From Rhodovarius crocodyli (GTDB taxonomy: Bacteria > Pseudomonadota > Alphaproteobacteria > Acetobacterales > Acetobacteraceae), in NCBI RefSeq assembly GCF_004005855.1, contig NZ_SACL01000001.1, positions 868,001 to 932,000 of the forward strand: a DNA stretch of 64,000 bases, in the 5' to 3' direction. Made by a program: the position numbers and the translations under genes. Below the pieces are notes generated by a model, which worked only from the letters and a program-made list of their open reading frames with translations, had not been told where the DNA came from and made no database searches. Below, one piece after another: positions 1-7,802 of the stretch (the stretch's first letter is position 1; each line of letters starts with the position of its first letter).

Positions 1-461
1 CGTATTCCAGGTGTTCCTCGCGGTTGAAGTTCTTGGCCTCCGCCTCCGACCACGACGTGACGATGTTCCACCCCGCGCGCCCGCCGCTGATCAGGTCCAG
101 CGTCGCGAACTTGCGGGCGATATGATACGGCTCGTTGTAGGTGGTGCTGGCCGTGGTCACGAGGCCAATGTGCTTGGTCAGCACCGACAGCGCCGGCAGC
201 AGCGTCATCGGCTCCATCTCCACCAGCTCATAGCCGGACCGCGCCAGGGAGCCGCGCGGCTCGTCGCGTTCGCGCAGGCCGATGCCGTCCGCGAAGAAAA
301 TCATGTCGAACAGGCCCTGCTCGGCCATCTTCGCGTTGTGCGCGTAATGCTCGAAGCGCAGCGTGCCGTCCGAAGGCACGTCCGGGTGCCGCCAGGCGGC
401 GGGGTGGTAGCCAAGCCCGCGCATCGACATGCCGAGCTTCATCATTCCTTGCCGAGCCATT
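1..461 (-). CDS. LLM-class flavin-dependent monooxygenase, N-terminal part (runs off the left edge)
   Basis: This is the first ~153 residues of a luciferase-like monooxygenase of the NtaA/SnaA/DszA group, enzymes that use FMNH2 from a separate reductase to oxidise small organic substrates. The visible stretch carries the family's N-terminal TIM-barrel segments: FFADGIGLR, TASTTYNEPYH and SGGRAGWNIVTSWSE. The ATG at 461 is preceded by GAGG eight bases upstream. A second possible start, the double ATG at 446/443, lies just inside. By eye it is a close paralogue of the gene at 7803..9128, and the two bracket the LysR/ABC-transporter cluster. The substrate cannot be read from the sequence. The C-terminal two thirds lie outside the window. 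Confidence 0.9.
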
Positions 462-837
462 CCCACATCCTCAGGCGCGCCACGGCGCCGCTGATCCATT
501 GCCTGAACGCGATGGCCGGAAAACCGGCGAGAGGGTGAGGAGGCCAGGATGCACAGGGGCGAACGGGGGCGCAAGGGCTATCAGAACGAAATGGTATGAA
601 ATGGGGGTTAGGTGGGCTTGAGGGGCTCTGCCCCTCAAACTCCCCGCCAGGAGATAATATCTCCTGGACCTGATAGGAGATTGGCGCCTTTGCCGGATAA
701 GCGGGGCGCCAATTTTATTATTAAAATCAAGGCTGTCAGGGTGTGGGGCCAACTCCCCGGGGTCCAGGGCCGCTACGGTCCTGGCGGGTGTCCAGAGGGC
801 AGAGCCCTCTGGTGGGGCCTGGGGCAAAGCCCCAGCC
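462..837. other. Gene-free stretch between the LLM monooxygenase and lysR
   Basis: This 376-base stretch between two leftward genes holds no convincing ORF. Bases 618-835 are copy A of a composite hairpin repeat (listed separately). Bases 462-617 form the upstream region of the LLM gene. I see no clear operator or promoter there. Confidence 0.6.
618..835 (+). repeat. Composite hairpin repeat, copy A
   Basis: A chain of consecutive perfect inverted repeats: TTGAGGGGC with its complement (618-638, loop TCT); CCAGGAGAT with its complement (647-667, loop AAT); TTGGCGCC pairing with GGCGCCAA (681-712); ATTTTA with TAAAAT (712-727); CCAGAGGGC with its complement (792-812, loop AGA); and CTGGGGC-AAA-GCCCCAG (819-835). 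The block 642-676 recurs almost exactly at 62729-62763 and, inverted, at 41602-41636. This copy lies directly 3' of lysR (stop at 838). It may be a non-autonomous, REP-like element or a multi-hairpin terminator. Nothing in it looks protein-coding. Confidence 0.8.
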
Positions 838-1755
838 TCACGGCAGCCCTGGCAGCAGCCGTTCCATTGTCGCCTCGGCCCTGAGCATCGCCGTGAACTC
901 CGTCACCGCGCGCGACCTGGGCTGTCCTGACGGGAACACCAGCGTCGCCGGGTAATCGATGCGCGGCTCGAACCGCCGCAGCGCGATGGCCGGGTCGCGC
1001 ACCGCGGTCACCGTGAACGGGTCCAGCAGCGCGATGCCGGCGCCCTGCCCCACCAGGCGGCACATCGCCTCGGCTGAGGTGCTTTCGGCCACTTCCCGCA
1101 CCACGGCGCCCGCCAGGCGCAGCATGGCGTCCAGCTTCACGGTGATGTGGCTGCCGGCGCCATGGTTCACCAGTTGCTGCTCGTGCAGGTCCTCGGGCCG
1201 GATCACCTTCTTCCGCGCCAGCGGATGGGCCGAGGGCATGACGCACACGGCATCCAGCTGCGGCAGGGCCTCGATATCCACGCCCGGGTAATCCAGCGGG
1301 GCATAGGCGATGCCGAGGTCGTATTGGCGCATCGCCACGCGCTCCAGCACGGTGGGCGCGATGTGGTTATGGAGCGCCACGAAGGTGTCCGGGTGTTCCT
1401 CGATGAAGCGCGCGATCAGGCGCGGCAGGATGCCATGGGCGGGGCCCGCCATGGCGATGATCCGCAGATTTCCGCGCCTGGCGCGCTTGATCTCGCCCGC
1501 TGTGTGCTCGATGCGGTCAAGGCCGAGGAAGCTGCGCTGAACCTCCTCATACAGCAGGTTGGCCTCCGCATTGGGCACGATGCCGGTGCCGCGCGGCTCG
1601 AACAGCTTCAGCTTCAGCACGTCCTGCAGGTCGCGCATCAGGCGGCTGACGGCGGGCTGGGTCAGGCCCAGCATCTCGGCGGCGCCGGAGATGGAGCCGC
1701 GCAGCATCACGCCGCGGAAAGCCTCGATCTGACGCTGGGTGATACGGCGTACCAT
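838..1755 (-). CDS. LysR-family transcriptional regulator
   Basis: 305-residue LysR regulator. The N-terminal winged helix-turn-helix is seen in residues ~4-62 (RQIEAFRGVMLRGSISGAAE, then TQPAVSRLMRDLQ), followed by a periplasmic-binding-like effector domain from ~90 to the end. The ATG at 1755 was chosen because the HTH begins only a few residues in. The same frame stays open far upstream, but that is antisense to the permease genes. It is divergent from the dppBCDF-type operon starting at 2128, so control of that operon is the simplest inference. The effector is unknown. The gene ends two bases from copy A of the hairpin repeat. Confidence 0.9.
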   Translation of the reverse strand: MVRRITQRQIEAFRGVMLRGSISGAAEMLGLTQPAVSRLMRDLQDVLKLKLFEPRGTGIVPNAEANLLYEEVQRSFLGLDRIEHTAGEIKRARRGNLRIIAMAGPAHGILPRLIARFIEEHPDTFVALHNHIAPTVLERVAMRQYDLGIAYAPLDYPGVDIEALPQLDAVCVMPSAHPLARKKVIRPEDLHEQQLVNHGAGSHITVKLDAMLRLAGAVVREVAESTSAEAMCRLVGQGAGIALLDPFTVTAVRDPAIALRRFEPRIDYPATLVFPSGQPRSRAVTEFTAMLRAEATMERLLPGLP

Positions 1756-2127
1756 GGCTTCATCATATATTGTTATGAAGAAGGCTGAAAACAGCATTTG
1801 ATCGCCGCCGGTCCATGCCCCACGGTTTGATCCATCGCAACCGGGCAAACCGGTGCGGCAGGGAAGAATGCTTGGGGTCGCGGCACACTCCGTGGGGGAG
1901 TTGCTGACGTGCAGGAACTGGGAATTCAACATCACGAACGATTTGGACCTGGCGCCGACGCGCCCGGCTCCAGAGCAGCGGCCGCTGCTCTGGCGGAATA
2001 GGTTCGGAGCAAATTCCTCCGGCCTACGGCCGGGGTTTGCTCCGTAGTGCGCCGCCATCCCCGAGGGTGAGAGCGAGGGGATGGTGGCGGCTTCTTCCAT
2101 CAATGGTCGCCGTTTCCGGGAGACGTC
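1756..2127. other. 372-base divergent intergenic region, lysR / ABC transporter operon
   Basis: No credible gene lies here. It must hold the promoters for lysR (leftward) and dppB (rightward). Its right half is dominated by three successive hairpins at 1970-2084 (separate entry). The left part (1756-1960) is the likely regulator-binding region, but I could not pick out a convincing LysR box. Confidence 0.6.
1970..2084. repeat. Three successive hairpins upstream of dppB
   Basis: First, a perfect 24-base palindrome at 1970-1993 (half-site CCAGAGCAGCGG). Second, a two-tier hairpin at 2006-2043: outer arms GGAGCAAA/TTTGCTCC, inner arms CCGGCC/GGCCGG, apical loop TAC. Third, CCATCCCC/GGGGATGG at 2055-2084 with a 14-base loop. 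None is followed by a T-run, so a simple intrinsic terminator is unlikely. The last hairpin ends 43 bases before the dppB ATG, so if the promoter lies to the left they would sit in the operon's 5' leader. Confidence 0.6.
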
Positions 2128-3096
2128 ATGGGGACCGCCCGATACATCGCGAGACGCCTGATCTTCTCGCTCTGCCTCATCATCGGCGTCAGCATCATCC
2201 TGTTCACGATGATCAACGCCATCGGCAACCCGATCGAGGTGCTGCTGGCCGAACGGCCCGGCATCACGGAGGAAATGATCCAGGCCGTGACCGAGTATTA
2301 CGGCCTGCACGGCAGCGTGACGGACAGGTACTTCACCTGGATCTGGGCCTTGCTGCGCCTCGATTTCGGCACCTCCATCATCTACAACCTGCCCGTCTCC
2401 GAGATGCTCGTGACCTATGGGCTGGAGACGCTGAAGATCCAGGTGCCGGCCATCCTGATCGCGCTGTGCGTGTCGGTGCTGATCTCGGTGCTGGCGGCGA
2501 CGCGGCAGTACAGCCGGGTGGATTTCGGCGTCATCGCCGGCGCCATGGTGGGGCATTCGCTGCCGGGCTTCCTGCTCGGCATCATCCTGATCCTGGTGTT
2601 CTCCTACACGCTCGGCATCCTGCCCAGCTACGGCGCCTATTCCACGCGCAACCCGCTGTGGGGCAGCGATATGGCCGATGCGCTGTGGCACATGGTGCTG
2701 CCCGTCGGCATGCTGGTGTTCTTCAACTGCGCCACGCTGACGCTGCTGCTGAGATCCTCTCTGGTGGATGTGCTGCGGCAGGATTTCATCACCGCCGCGC
2801 GCGCCTCGGGCCTGCCGGAACGGCGGGTGGTGTTCGGCCATGCGCTGCGCAACGCCTTCATCCCGGTGCTGACCTATCTCGGCATCCTGTTCGGGCTGAT
2901 GCTGGGCACCGCCCCGGTGACGGAGACGGTGTTCACCTGGCCGGGCCTGGGCGCGCTGTACATCATGGCCATCCAGCAGCTGGATTATCCGCTGATCATG
3001 GGGGCCACGATGGTCATCACCGTGATGCTGGTGACGGCCACGCTGCTGACCGACATCGCCTATGTGGCGATCGACCCCCGCATCCGGCTGGGCTGA
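2128..3096 (+). CDS. ABC transporter permease, DppB/OppB type
   Basis: 322-residue inner-membrane permease of a peptide/nickel/opine-type importer, first of four contiguous transporter genes. There is an N-terminal membrane segment (RLIFSLCLIIGVSIILF), a periplasmic loop, then about five more segments. The cytoplasmic EAA-like coupling loop is around residues 225-245 (DFITAARASGLPERRVVFGHALRNA), which docks on the ATPases. The ATG at 2128 is the natural start, and the protein begins with the usual YIARRLI pattern. The second permease starts six bases after its stop. Substrate is not evident from the permease. Confidence 0.93.
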   Translation: MGTARYIARRLIFSLCLIIGVSIILFTMINAIGNPIEVLLAERPGITEEMIQAVTEYYGLHGSVTDRYFTWIWALLRLDFGTSIIYNLPVSEMLVTYGLETLKIQVPAILIALCVSVLISVLAATRQYSRVDFGVIAGAMVGHSLPGFLLGIILILVFSYTLGILPSYGAYSTRNPLWGSDMADALWHMVLPVGMLVFFNCATLTLLLRSSLVDVLRQDFITAARASGLPERRVVFGHALRNAFIPVLTYLGILFGLMLGTAPVTETVFTWPGLGALYIMAIQQLDYPLIMGATMVITVMLVTATLLTDIAYVAIDPRIRLG

Positions 3097-3101
3097 AGCA
3101 C

Positions 3102-4031
3102 ATGAGCGACGCAATCCTCGCCCCCACCGCCGCGCCGCCCCGCGCGCCCGGCATCTGGCGGCAGAGCTGGTACCGCTTCCGCCGCAACCGCGCGGGCATG
3201 ATCGGGCTGTGCATCGTCACGCTGGTGGTGCTGCTGGCGATCCTCGCGCCCTTCATCGCGCCCTATGTGCCCGATGATACCTCGGCCATGCTGCGGGGTG
3301 CCGCGCGCCGGCCGCCCAGCGCGCTGCATTGGCTGGGCACCGACCGCAACGGCTATGACGTGTTCACCCGCACCCTCTACGGCGCACGCACCGCGCTGAT
3401 GGTGGGGCTGGGGGCCATGCTCATCGCCTCCGTCATCGGGGTGCTGATCGGGGGCATCGCCGGCTTCTCCGGCGGGCTGGTGGACGAATTGCTGATGCGC
3501 TTCGCCGAGTTCTTCATGGTCATCCCGGTCTTCGTCGTGATCCTGGCCGTGGTGCGGCTGTTCGGCATCGTGGTGGTCGGCACCTGGATGGAGGACATCC
3601 CCAACCTCAACATGATGACCATCATCGTGCTGCTGGGCTGCTTCGAATGGCCGCCCATCGCCCGCATGGCGCGCGCGGAGTTCCTGCGGCTGCGCGGGGC
3701 CGAGTTCGTGGAGGCCGCGCACTGCATCGGTTCCTCCCGCCGCGACATCCTGCTGCGCCACATCCTGCCCAACGCCATGCCGCCGCTGATCGTGCTGGTC
3801 GCGCTCGGCATCGGCGGCGCGATCCTGGCCGAGACGATGGTCAGCTTCCTGGGCTTCGGGGACCCCAAGGCGGTGTCCTGGGGGCAGTCGCTGTTCTTCA
3901 ACTACGAGGCGCTGAAAGTGGCCCCCTGGGCCGTGCTCTCGCCGGGTGCGGCACTTTTCGTGACGGTGCTGGGCTTCAACCTGCTGGCGGATGGACTGAC
4001 CGATGCTTTCAACCCTCGCCTCCGCCAGTAG
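3102..4031 (+). CDS. ABC transporter permease, DppC/OppC type
   Basis: 309-residue partner permease forming the channel with the upstream DppB-like protein. A cytoplasmic N-terminus with WYRFRRNRAGMIGL leads into the first membrane segment. LGTDRNGYDVFTRTLYGARTAL is the family signature, and the coupling loop is around AEFVEAAHCIGSSRRDILLRHILPNAM. The frame is open 1 kb upstream, but the ATG at 3102 directly follows dppB and gives the normal family N-terminus. The 3' end overlaps the first ATPase gene by 29 bases, indicating translational coupling. Confidence 0.93.
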   Translation: MSDAILAPTAAPPRAPGIWRQSWYRFRRNRAGMIGLCIVTLVVLLAILAPFIAPYVPDDTSAMLRGAARRPPSALHWLGTDRNGYDVFTRTLYGARTALMVGLGAMLIASVIGVLIGGIAGFSGGLVDELLMRFAEFFMVIPVFVVILAVVRLFGIVVVGTWMEDIPNLNMMTIIVLLGCFEWPPIARMARAEFLRLRGAEFVEAAHCIGSSRRDILLRHILPNAMPPLIVLVALGIGGAILAETMVSFLGFGDPKAVSWGQSLFFNYEALKVAPWAVLSPGAALFVTVLGFNLLADGLTDAFNPRLRQ

Positions 4032-5046
4032 CCCGGTGACGGCCGCGCCCCCCGCCCCGCTGCTCGAGGTCCGTGACCTGCGCGTGCACTTCTTCGTCCG
4101 AGAGGGCGTGGTGCGCGCGGTGGACGGGGTGGATTTCCGCGTGAACCCCGGCGAGACGCTGGGCATCGTGGGTGAGTCGGGCTCCGGCAAGACGGTGTCC
4201 AGCATGTCCATCATGCGCCTCGTGCCCCCGCCCGCGCGCAATGTCGGCGGGCAGATCCTGTTCGAGGGCGAGGATTTGCTGGCGAAGACCCCCGATGAGA
4301 TGGAGGCTCTGCGCGGCCGTCGCATCGCGATGATCTTCCAGAATCCCGCGACCTCGCTGAACCCGATCTATTCCATCGGGGCCCAGCTGGGAGAGATCCT
4401 GCGCTGGCACCTCAAGCTCTCGCGCGCGGAGGCCGATGCGCGGGTGGTGGAACTGCTGACGCTGGTCGGCATCTCCGACCCCGCCACCAGGCTGCGGCAA
4501 TTCCCGCATGAGCTGTCGGGGGGGATGAAGCAGCGCGTGGGCATCGCGCGCGCGCTGCTGTGCAATCCGTCGCTGGTGCTGGCGGATGAACCCACCACCG
4601 CGCTGGACGTCACCATCCAGGCGCAGATCCTGGAATTGCTGGCCGATCTGCAGGCGCGGCTGAAGATGTCGATGGTGCTGGTCACGCACGACATGGGGGT
4701 GGTGGCGCGCATGGCCCACCGCATCACCGTGATGTACGCGGGCCGGGTGTGCGAAAGTGCCGATGCCGCGACCATCTTCAACGCGCCGCAGCACCCCTAT
4801 ACCCGCGCGCTGCTGGAAAGCATGCCGCGCATCGACCAGTCCTATACCGGGACGAAGCGCCAGCCCCTGCCGACCATCGCCGGTCGCCCGCCCAATCTGC
4901 TGAACCCGCCGCCGGGCTGCCGTTTCCACGATCGCTGCCCGGAAGCGAGTGCCGAATGCCGCCGACTGCTGCCGCTGGAAACCACCATCGCGCCGGGCCA
5001 CAGCGTGTCCTGCCTGAAGCGCGGCAGCGAGGGGATCGCGGCATGA
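4003..5046 (+). CDS. ABC transporter ATP-binding protein, DppD/OppD type
   Basis: 347-residue ATPase. Walker A GESGSGKT is at residues 57-64, the Q-loop in IFQNPATSLNP, the signature is [15 protein letters not shown], Walker B is VLADEPTTALD and the H-loop VTHD. The C-terminal oligopeptide/dipeptide (HPY) extension contains GCRFHDRCPEASAEC and a further Cys, the arrangement linked to an Fe-S cluster in some OppD proteins; this is a family inference only. It overlaps the preceding permease by 29 bases and the next ATPase by four (ATGA). Confidence 0.94.
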   Translation: MLSTLASASSPVTAAPPAPLLEVRDLRVHFFVREGVVRAVDGVDFRVNPGETLGIVGESGSGKTVSSMSIMRLVPPPARNVGGQILFEGEDLLAKTPDEMEALRGRRIAMIFQNPATSLNPIYSIGAQLGEILRWHLKLSRAEADARVVELLTLVGISDPATRLRQFPHELSGGMKQRVGIARALLCNPSLVLADEPTTALDVTIQAQILELLADLQARLKMSMVLVTHDMGVVARMAHRITVMYAGRVCESADAATIFNAPQHPYTRALLESMPRIDQSYTGTKRQPLPTIAGRPPNLLNPPPGCRFHDRCPEASAECRRLLPLETTIAPGHSVSCLKRGSEGIAA

Positions 5047-6026
5047 GCGCGCTGCTGGAAGTGGACGGCCTGTCCAAGCACTACCCGGTGTTCGAGCGCC
5101 GCCTGTTCCGCGCCGCGAAGCAGAGCGAGATCCGCGCCGTCGATGGTGTCTCCTTCACCGTGAACGAGGGCGAGACGCTGGGCCTGGTGGGTGAATCAGG
5201 CTGCGGCAAGACCACCACCGCGCGCTCCATCCTCAACCTCGTCACGCCGTCAGACGGCGCGGTGCGCTTCCGCGGCGAGGACATCGTGCCGGTGTTCAAG
5301 GGCAGCGACCGGGCGCGGATGCTGGAGATCAGGCGGTCCCTGCAATACGTGTTCCAGGACCCCTGGCTGTCGCTGAACCCGCGCTGGACCATCGGCGAGA
5401 CGCTGAAGGAACCGCTGCGCGTGCATCGGCCCGAAGCGCCCGAAAGCTGGGACGCCCGCGTGGCCGAACTGCTGCAGATGGTGGGGCTGGAGCCGCATCA
5501 CGCCTGGCGCTACCCACATGAATTCAGCGGCGGCCAGCGGCAGCGCGTGGGCATCGCACGTGCCCTGGCCATCGAGCCCAAGCTGCTGATCCTGGACGAG
5601 CCGGTGTCGTCGCTGGACGTATCGGTGCGCGCGCAGATCCTGAACCTGCTGGTGGAACTGCAGGACAGGCTCGGCCTCGCCTATCTCTATATTTCCCACG
5701 ACCTCAGCTCCGTCCGCTACATCAGCACCCATGTGGCGGTGATGTATCTGGGCAAGCTGGTCGAGATCGGGCCGGTGGACGACATCTTCACCCGCCCGCG
5801 CCACCACTACACCCGCGCTTTGCTCAGCGCGATTCCGGTGCCCTCGCCGGGTGAAGCGCAGGACCGCGTGGTGCTGAAGGGCGAGGTGCCGAGCGCGATG
5901 CGCCGGCCCGCCGGCTGCCCGTTCCACCCGCGCTGCGCGGCCGCCCTGCCCGTGTGCGCCACCGACGAACCCATGCTGATGCAGCCCTCCGCGCCGCATC
6001 GCGCCGCCTGCCACAACCCCGCCTGA
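5043..6026 (+). CDS. ABC transporter ATP-binding protein, DppF/OppF type
   Basis: 327-residue second ATPase of the importer. Walker [10 protein letters not shown]-loop [11 protein letters not shown], signature [15 protein letters not shown], Walker [13 protein letters not shown] and H-loop ISHD are all intact, followed by the C-terminal HPY extension (CPFHPRC). The ATG at 5043 overlaps the DppD stop as ATGA; the open frame upstream is antisense-free noise. It pairs with DppD as a heterodimeric motor, and the binding-protein gene starts 16 bases downstream. Confidence 0.94.
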   Translation: MSALLEVDGLSKHYPVFERRLFRAAKQSEIRAVDGVSFTVNEGETLGLVGESGCGKTTTARSILNLVTPSDGAVRFRGEDIVPVFKGSDRARMLEIRRSLQYVFQDPWLSLNPRWTIGETLKEPLRVHRPEAPESWDARVAELLQMVGLEPHHAWRYPHEFSGGQRQRVGIARALAIEPKLLILDEPVSSLDVSVRAQILNLLVELQDRLGLAYLYISHDLSSVRYISTHVAVMYLGKLVEIGPVDDIFTRPRHHYTRALLSAIPVPSPGEAQDRVVLKGEVPSAMRRPAGCPFHPRCAAALPVCATDEPMLMQPSAPHRAACHNPA

Positions 6027-6042
6027 TACGGAGACAGACCTG

Positions 6043-7773
6043 ATGCGACTGACCACCAAGCGCCGCGCCATGTTGCAGGCTTCGGCCGCCTCGCTCGTCA
6101 CCGCGGCGGTGGGCCCGGCAAGGGCCGCGCCGCCCTTCTTCCGCCTGTACCTGATGATCCCGAACAACCAGCCCGCGCGGATGATCTGGGGCACGCTGGC
6201 CGCCCAGCAGATGTCGCGCATCGGCATCGATGTGGTGTCGAGCTTCGTGCCCTTCACCGTCATCTCGCCGCGCCGGTCGCGCGGTGACGGCAAGCCGCAT
6301 GCCGAAGGCGGCTGGGACGCCTATCTAGAGCGCTACTACTACAACGCCATCCAGCCCACGCCGAACTCGCTGTTCCACAGCCGCCTCGCCCCGCCCTCGG
6401 GCCAGAACTTCTATTACGTGAACGACGCGCAGATCGACGACGCGCTGGACCGCATCGGCAACACCATCGACCCCGCCGGCCGCCAGGCCGCCTATCGCGA
6501 CTTCGCCAAGCGCTGGTACGACACGGAGCCGATGACGATCCTGTTCTACCCGAAGGACGTGATCGCGGTGAATCCGAAGCTGAAGGGCTTCGACACCACC
6601 ACCTTCAACCCGGTCTTCTTCCCCAACCCGGAAAGCTGGACGATCGAGGGCGCGGGCAATGACGCGACCGCCGCCTTCGCCAGCTGGGCGCCGCCCATGT
6701 CGCTGATCCCGATGTATTCGAACGGCTATTCGGACAGCAACATCTTCGGCCCCGTCTATAACCGCCTGTATGAGTATGAGAGCTGGGAGAACAAGCGCCT
6801 GCAGCCGGGCCTCGCGCTCAGCCACACCATGTCCGATGACGGCAAGCGCTGGGTGATCACGCTGCGCCCCAATGTGCGCTGGCATTCGGGCGAGGAATTC
6901 ACCGCCGAGGACGTGAAGTTCACCTGGGACACCATCCTCAACAAGGCCTATGGCGCGCCCATCTCCGCCACCGCCGAGCAGGTGCTGGGCAGCACAGAAA
7001 GCTACCGCGTGACCGGCAAGTACGAGATCACGGTCGAGCTGCCGAAATACGACATGCTGTTCCTCGACTGGCTGCTGGGCGCGCAGGCGATCATCCCCAA
7101 GCACGCCTATGAGCGCATCCCGCCCGCCTCCATGCGCGGCCATGTCGCCTCCACCTGGAACGGCCGCTACCAGGTGCCGATCTCGGGCGGGCGGAACTAC
7201 ACCGCGCTCGGCGGCGTGGGCACCGGGCCCTGGATCGCGCAGGGATATGACCCGCAGCGCCGCGCCTACAAGTTCGTGCGCAACGAGAATTACTGGAAGC
7301 CGCACACCGGCAATGTGAAGACCTTCTACGTGGTCAACATCCAGGGCACGGATTCCGTGCTGTCGGCCCTGCGTTCGGGCGCCATCGACGCGCATGACCC
7401 GATGTACGACATCGGCCCCCTGGCCGAGACGATCGAACCGAGCTGGGGCAAGGTGCAGACCTTCGACAGCTTCAAGTGGCAGCACATCTGCTACAACCTG
7501 CGCCACCCGGTCTTCGGCACCGGCGTAGATACCCCGCTCGGCCGGCAGGACCCTGCCCGCGCCGCCGAGGCCGCGGCCTATATCCGCAAGGCGATCAGCC
7601 ATGCCATGCCGCGCGAGCAGATCGTCAAGGAGATCGCGGGGGGGTATGGCGAACAGGGCACGGTGCCGCTTCCCTTCACCTCCGAGCAGTACGACCATGA
7701 CCTGCTCAAGCCGATCGAATACGACCTGGCGAAGTCCCGCGAATATCTGGAACGCGCCGGCTATCGCTACTGA
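6043..7773 (+). CDS. Circularly permuted SBP_bac_5-type (Dpp/Opp) substrate-binding protein
   Basis: 576-residue exported binding protein of the transporter. Residues 1-29 are a Tat-like signal (KRRAMLQA then an AxA site). After it the domain order is inverted. Residues ~31-203 match the usual C-terminal third of DppA-like proteins: PFFRLYLMIPNNQPARM, QMSRIGIDVV, IDDALDRI, and VNPKLKGFDTTTFNPVFFPN, which normally ends the protein. Residues ~211-576 match the usual N-terminal two thirds: FGPVYNRLYEYE, LQPGLALSHTMSDDGKRWVI, LRPNVRWHSGEEFTAEDVKF, GTGPWIAQGYD, then AAYIRKAISHAMPREQIV and EYDLAKSREYLERAGYRY at the stop. Rejoining the end (AGYRY) to residue 31 restores the standard fold order, with total length about normal. 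It is one uninterrupted frame. The alignment is by eye; the consequence for folding is inference. Confidence 0.88.
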   Translation: MRLTTKRRAMLQASAASLVTAAVGPARAAPPFFRLYLMIPNNQPARMIWGTLAAQQMSRIGIDVVSSFVPFTVISPRRSRGDGKPHAEGGWDAYLERYYYNAIQPTPNSLFHSRLAPPSGQNFYYVNDAQIDDALDRIGNTIDPAGRQAAYRDFAKRWYDTEPMTILFYPKDVIAVNPKLKGFDTTTFNPVFFPNPESWTIEGAGNDATAAFASWAPPMSLIPMYSNGYSDSNIFGPVYNRLYEYESWENKRLQPGLALSHTMSDDGKRWVITLRPNVRWHSGEEFTAEDVKFTWDTILNKAYGAPISATAEQVLGSTESYRVTGKYEITVELPKYDMLFLDWLLGAQAIIPKHAYERIPPASMRGHVASTWNGRYQVPISGGRNYTALGGVGTGPWIAQGYDPQRRAYKFVRNENYWKPHTGNVKTFYVVNIQGTDSVLSALRSGAIDAHDPMYDIGPLAETIEPSWGKVQTFDSFKWQHICYNLRHPVFGTGVDTPLGRQDPARAAEAAAYIRKAISHAMPREQIVKEIAGGYGEQGTVPLPFTSEQYDHDLLKPIEYDLAKSREYLERAGYRY

Positions 7774-7802
7774 ACCCTGTTGAGTGTGAGACGAGACGAA
7801 CG

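Noticed and set aside
838-3114. A 758-codon open frame on the minus strand covering lysR and running on antisense to dppB
   Set aside because: Only the first-described 305 residues are LysR; the rest is His/Gln/Arg/Asp-rich antisense of a real permease gene, a usual effect of high GC.
2037-4031. A 664-codon frame suggesting a much longer DppC
   Set aside because: The extension overlaps dppB out of frame and has no homology; the ATG at 3102 gives a normal permease.
6043-7773. Reading the permuted binding protein as two partial genes or a pseudogene
   Set aside because: There is one continuous frame with a single signal peptide, no internal start with RBS near 6670, and both halves are complete.
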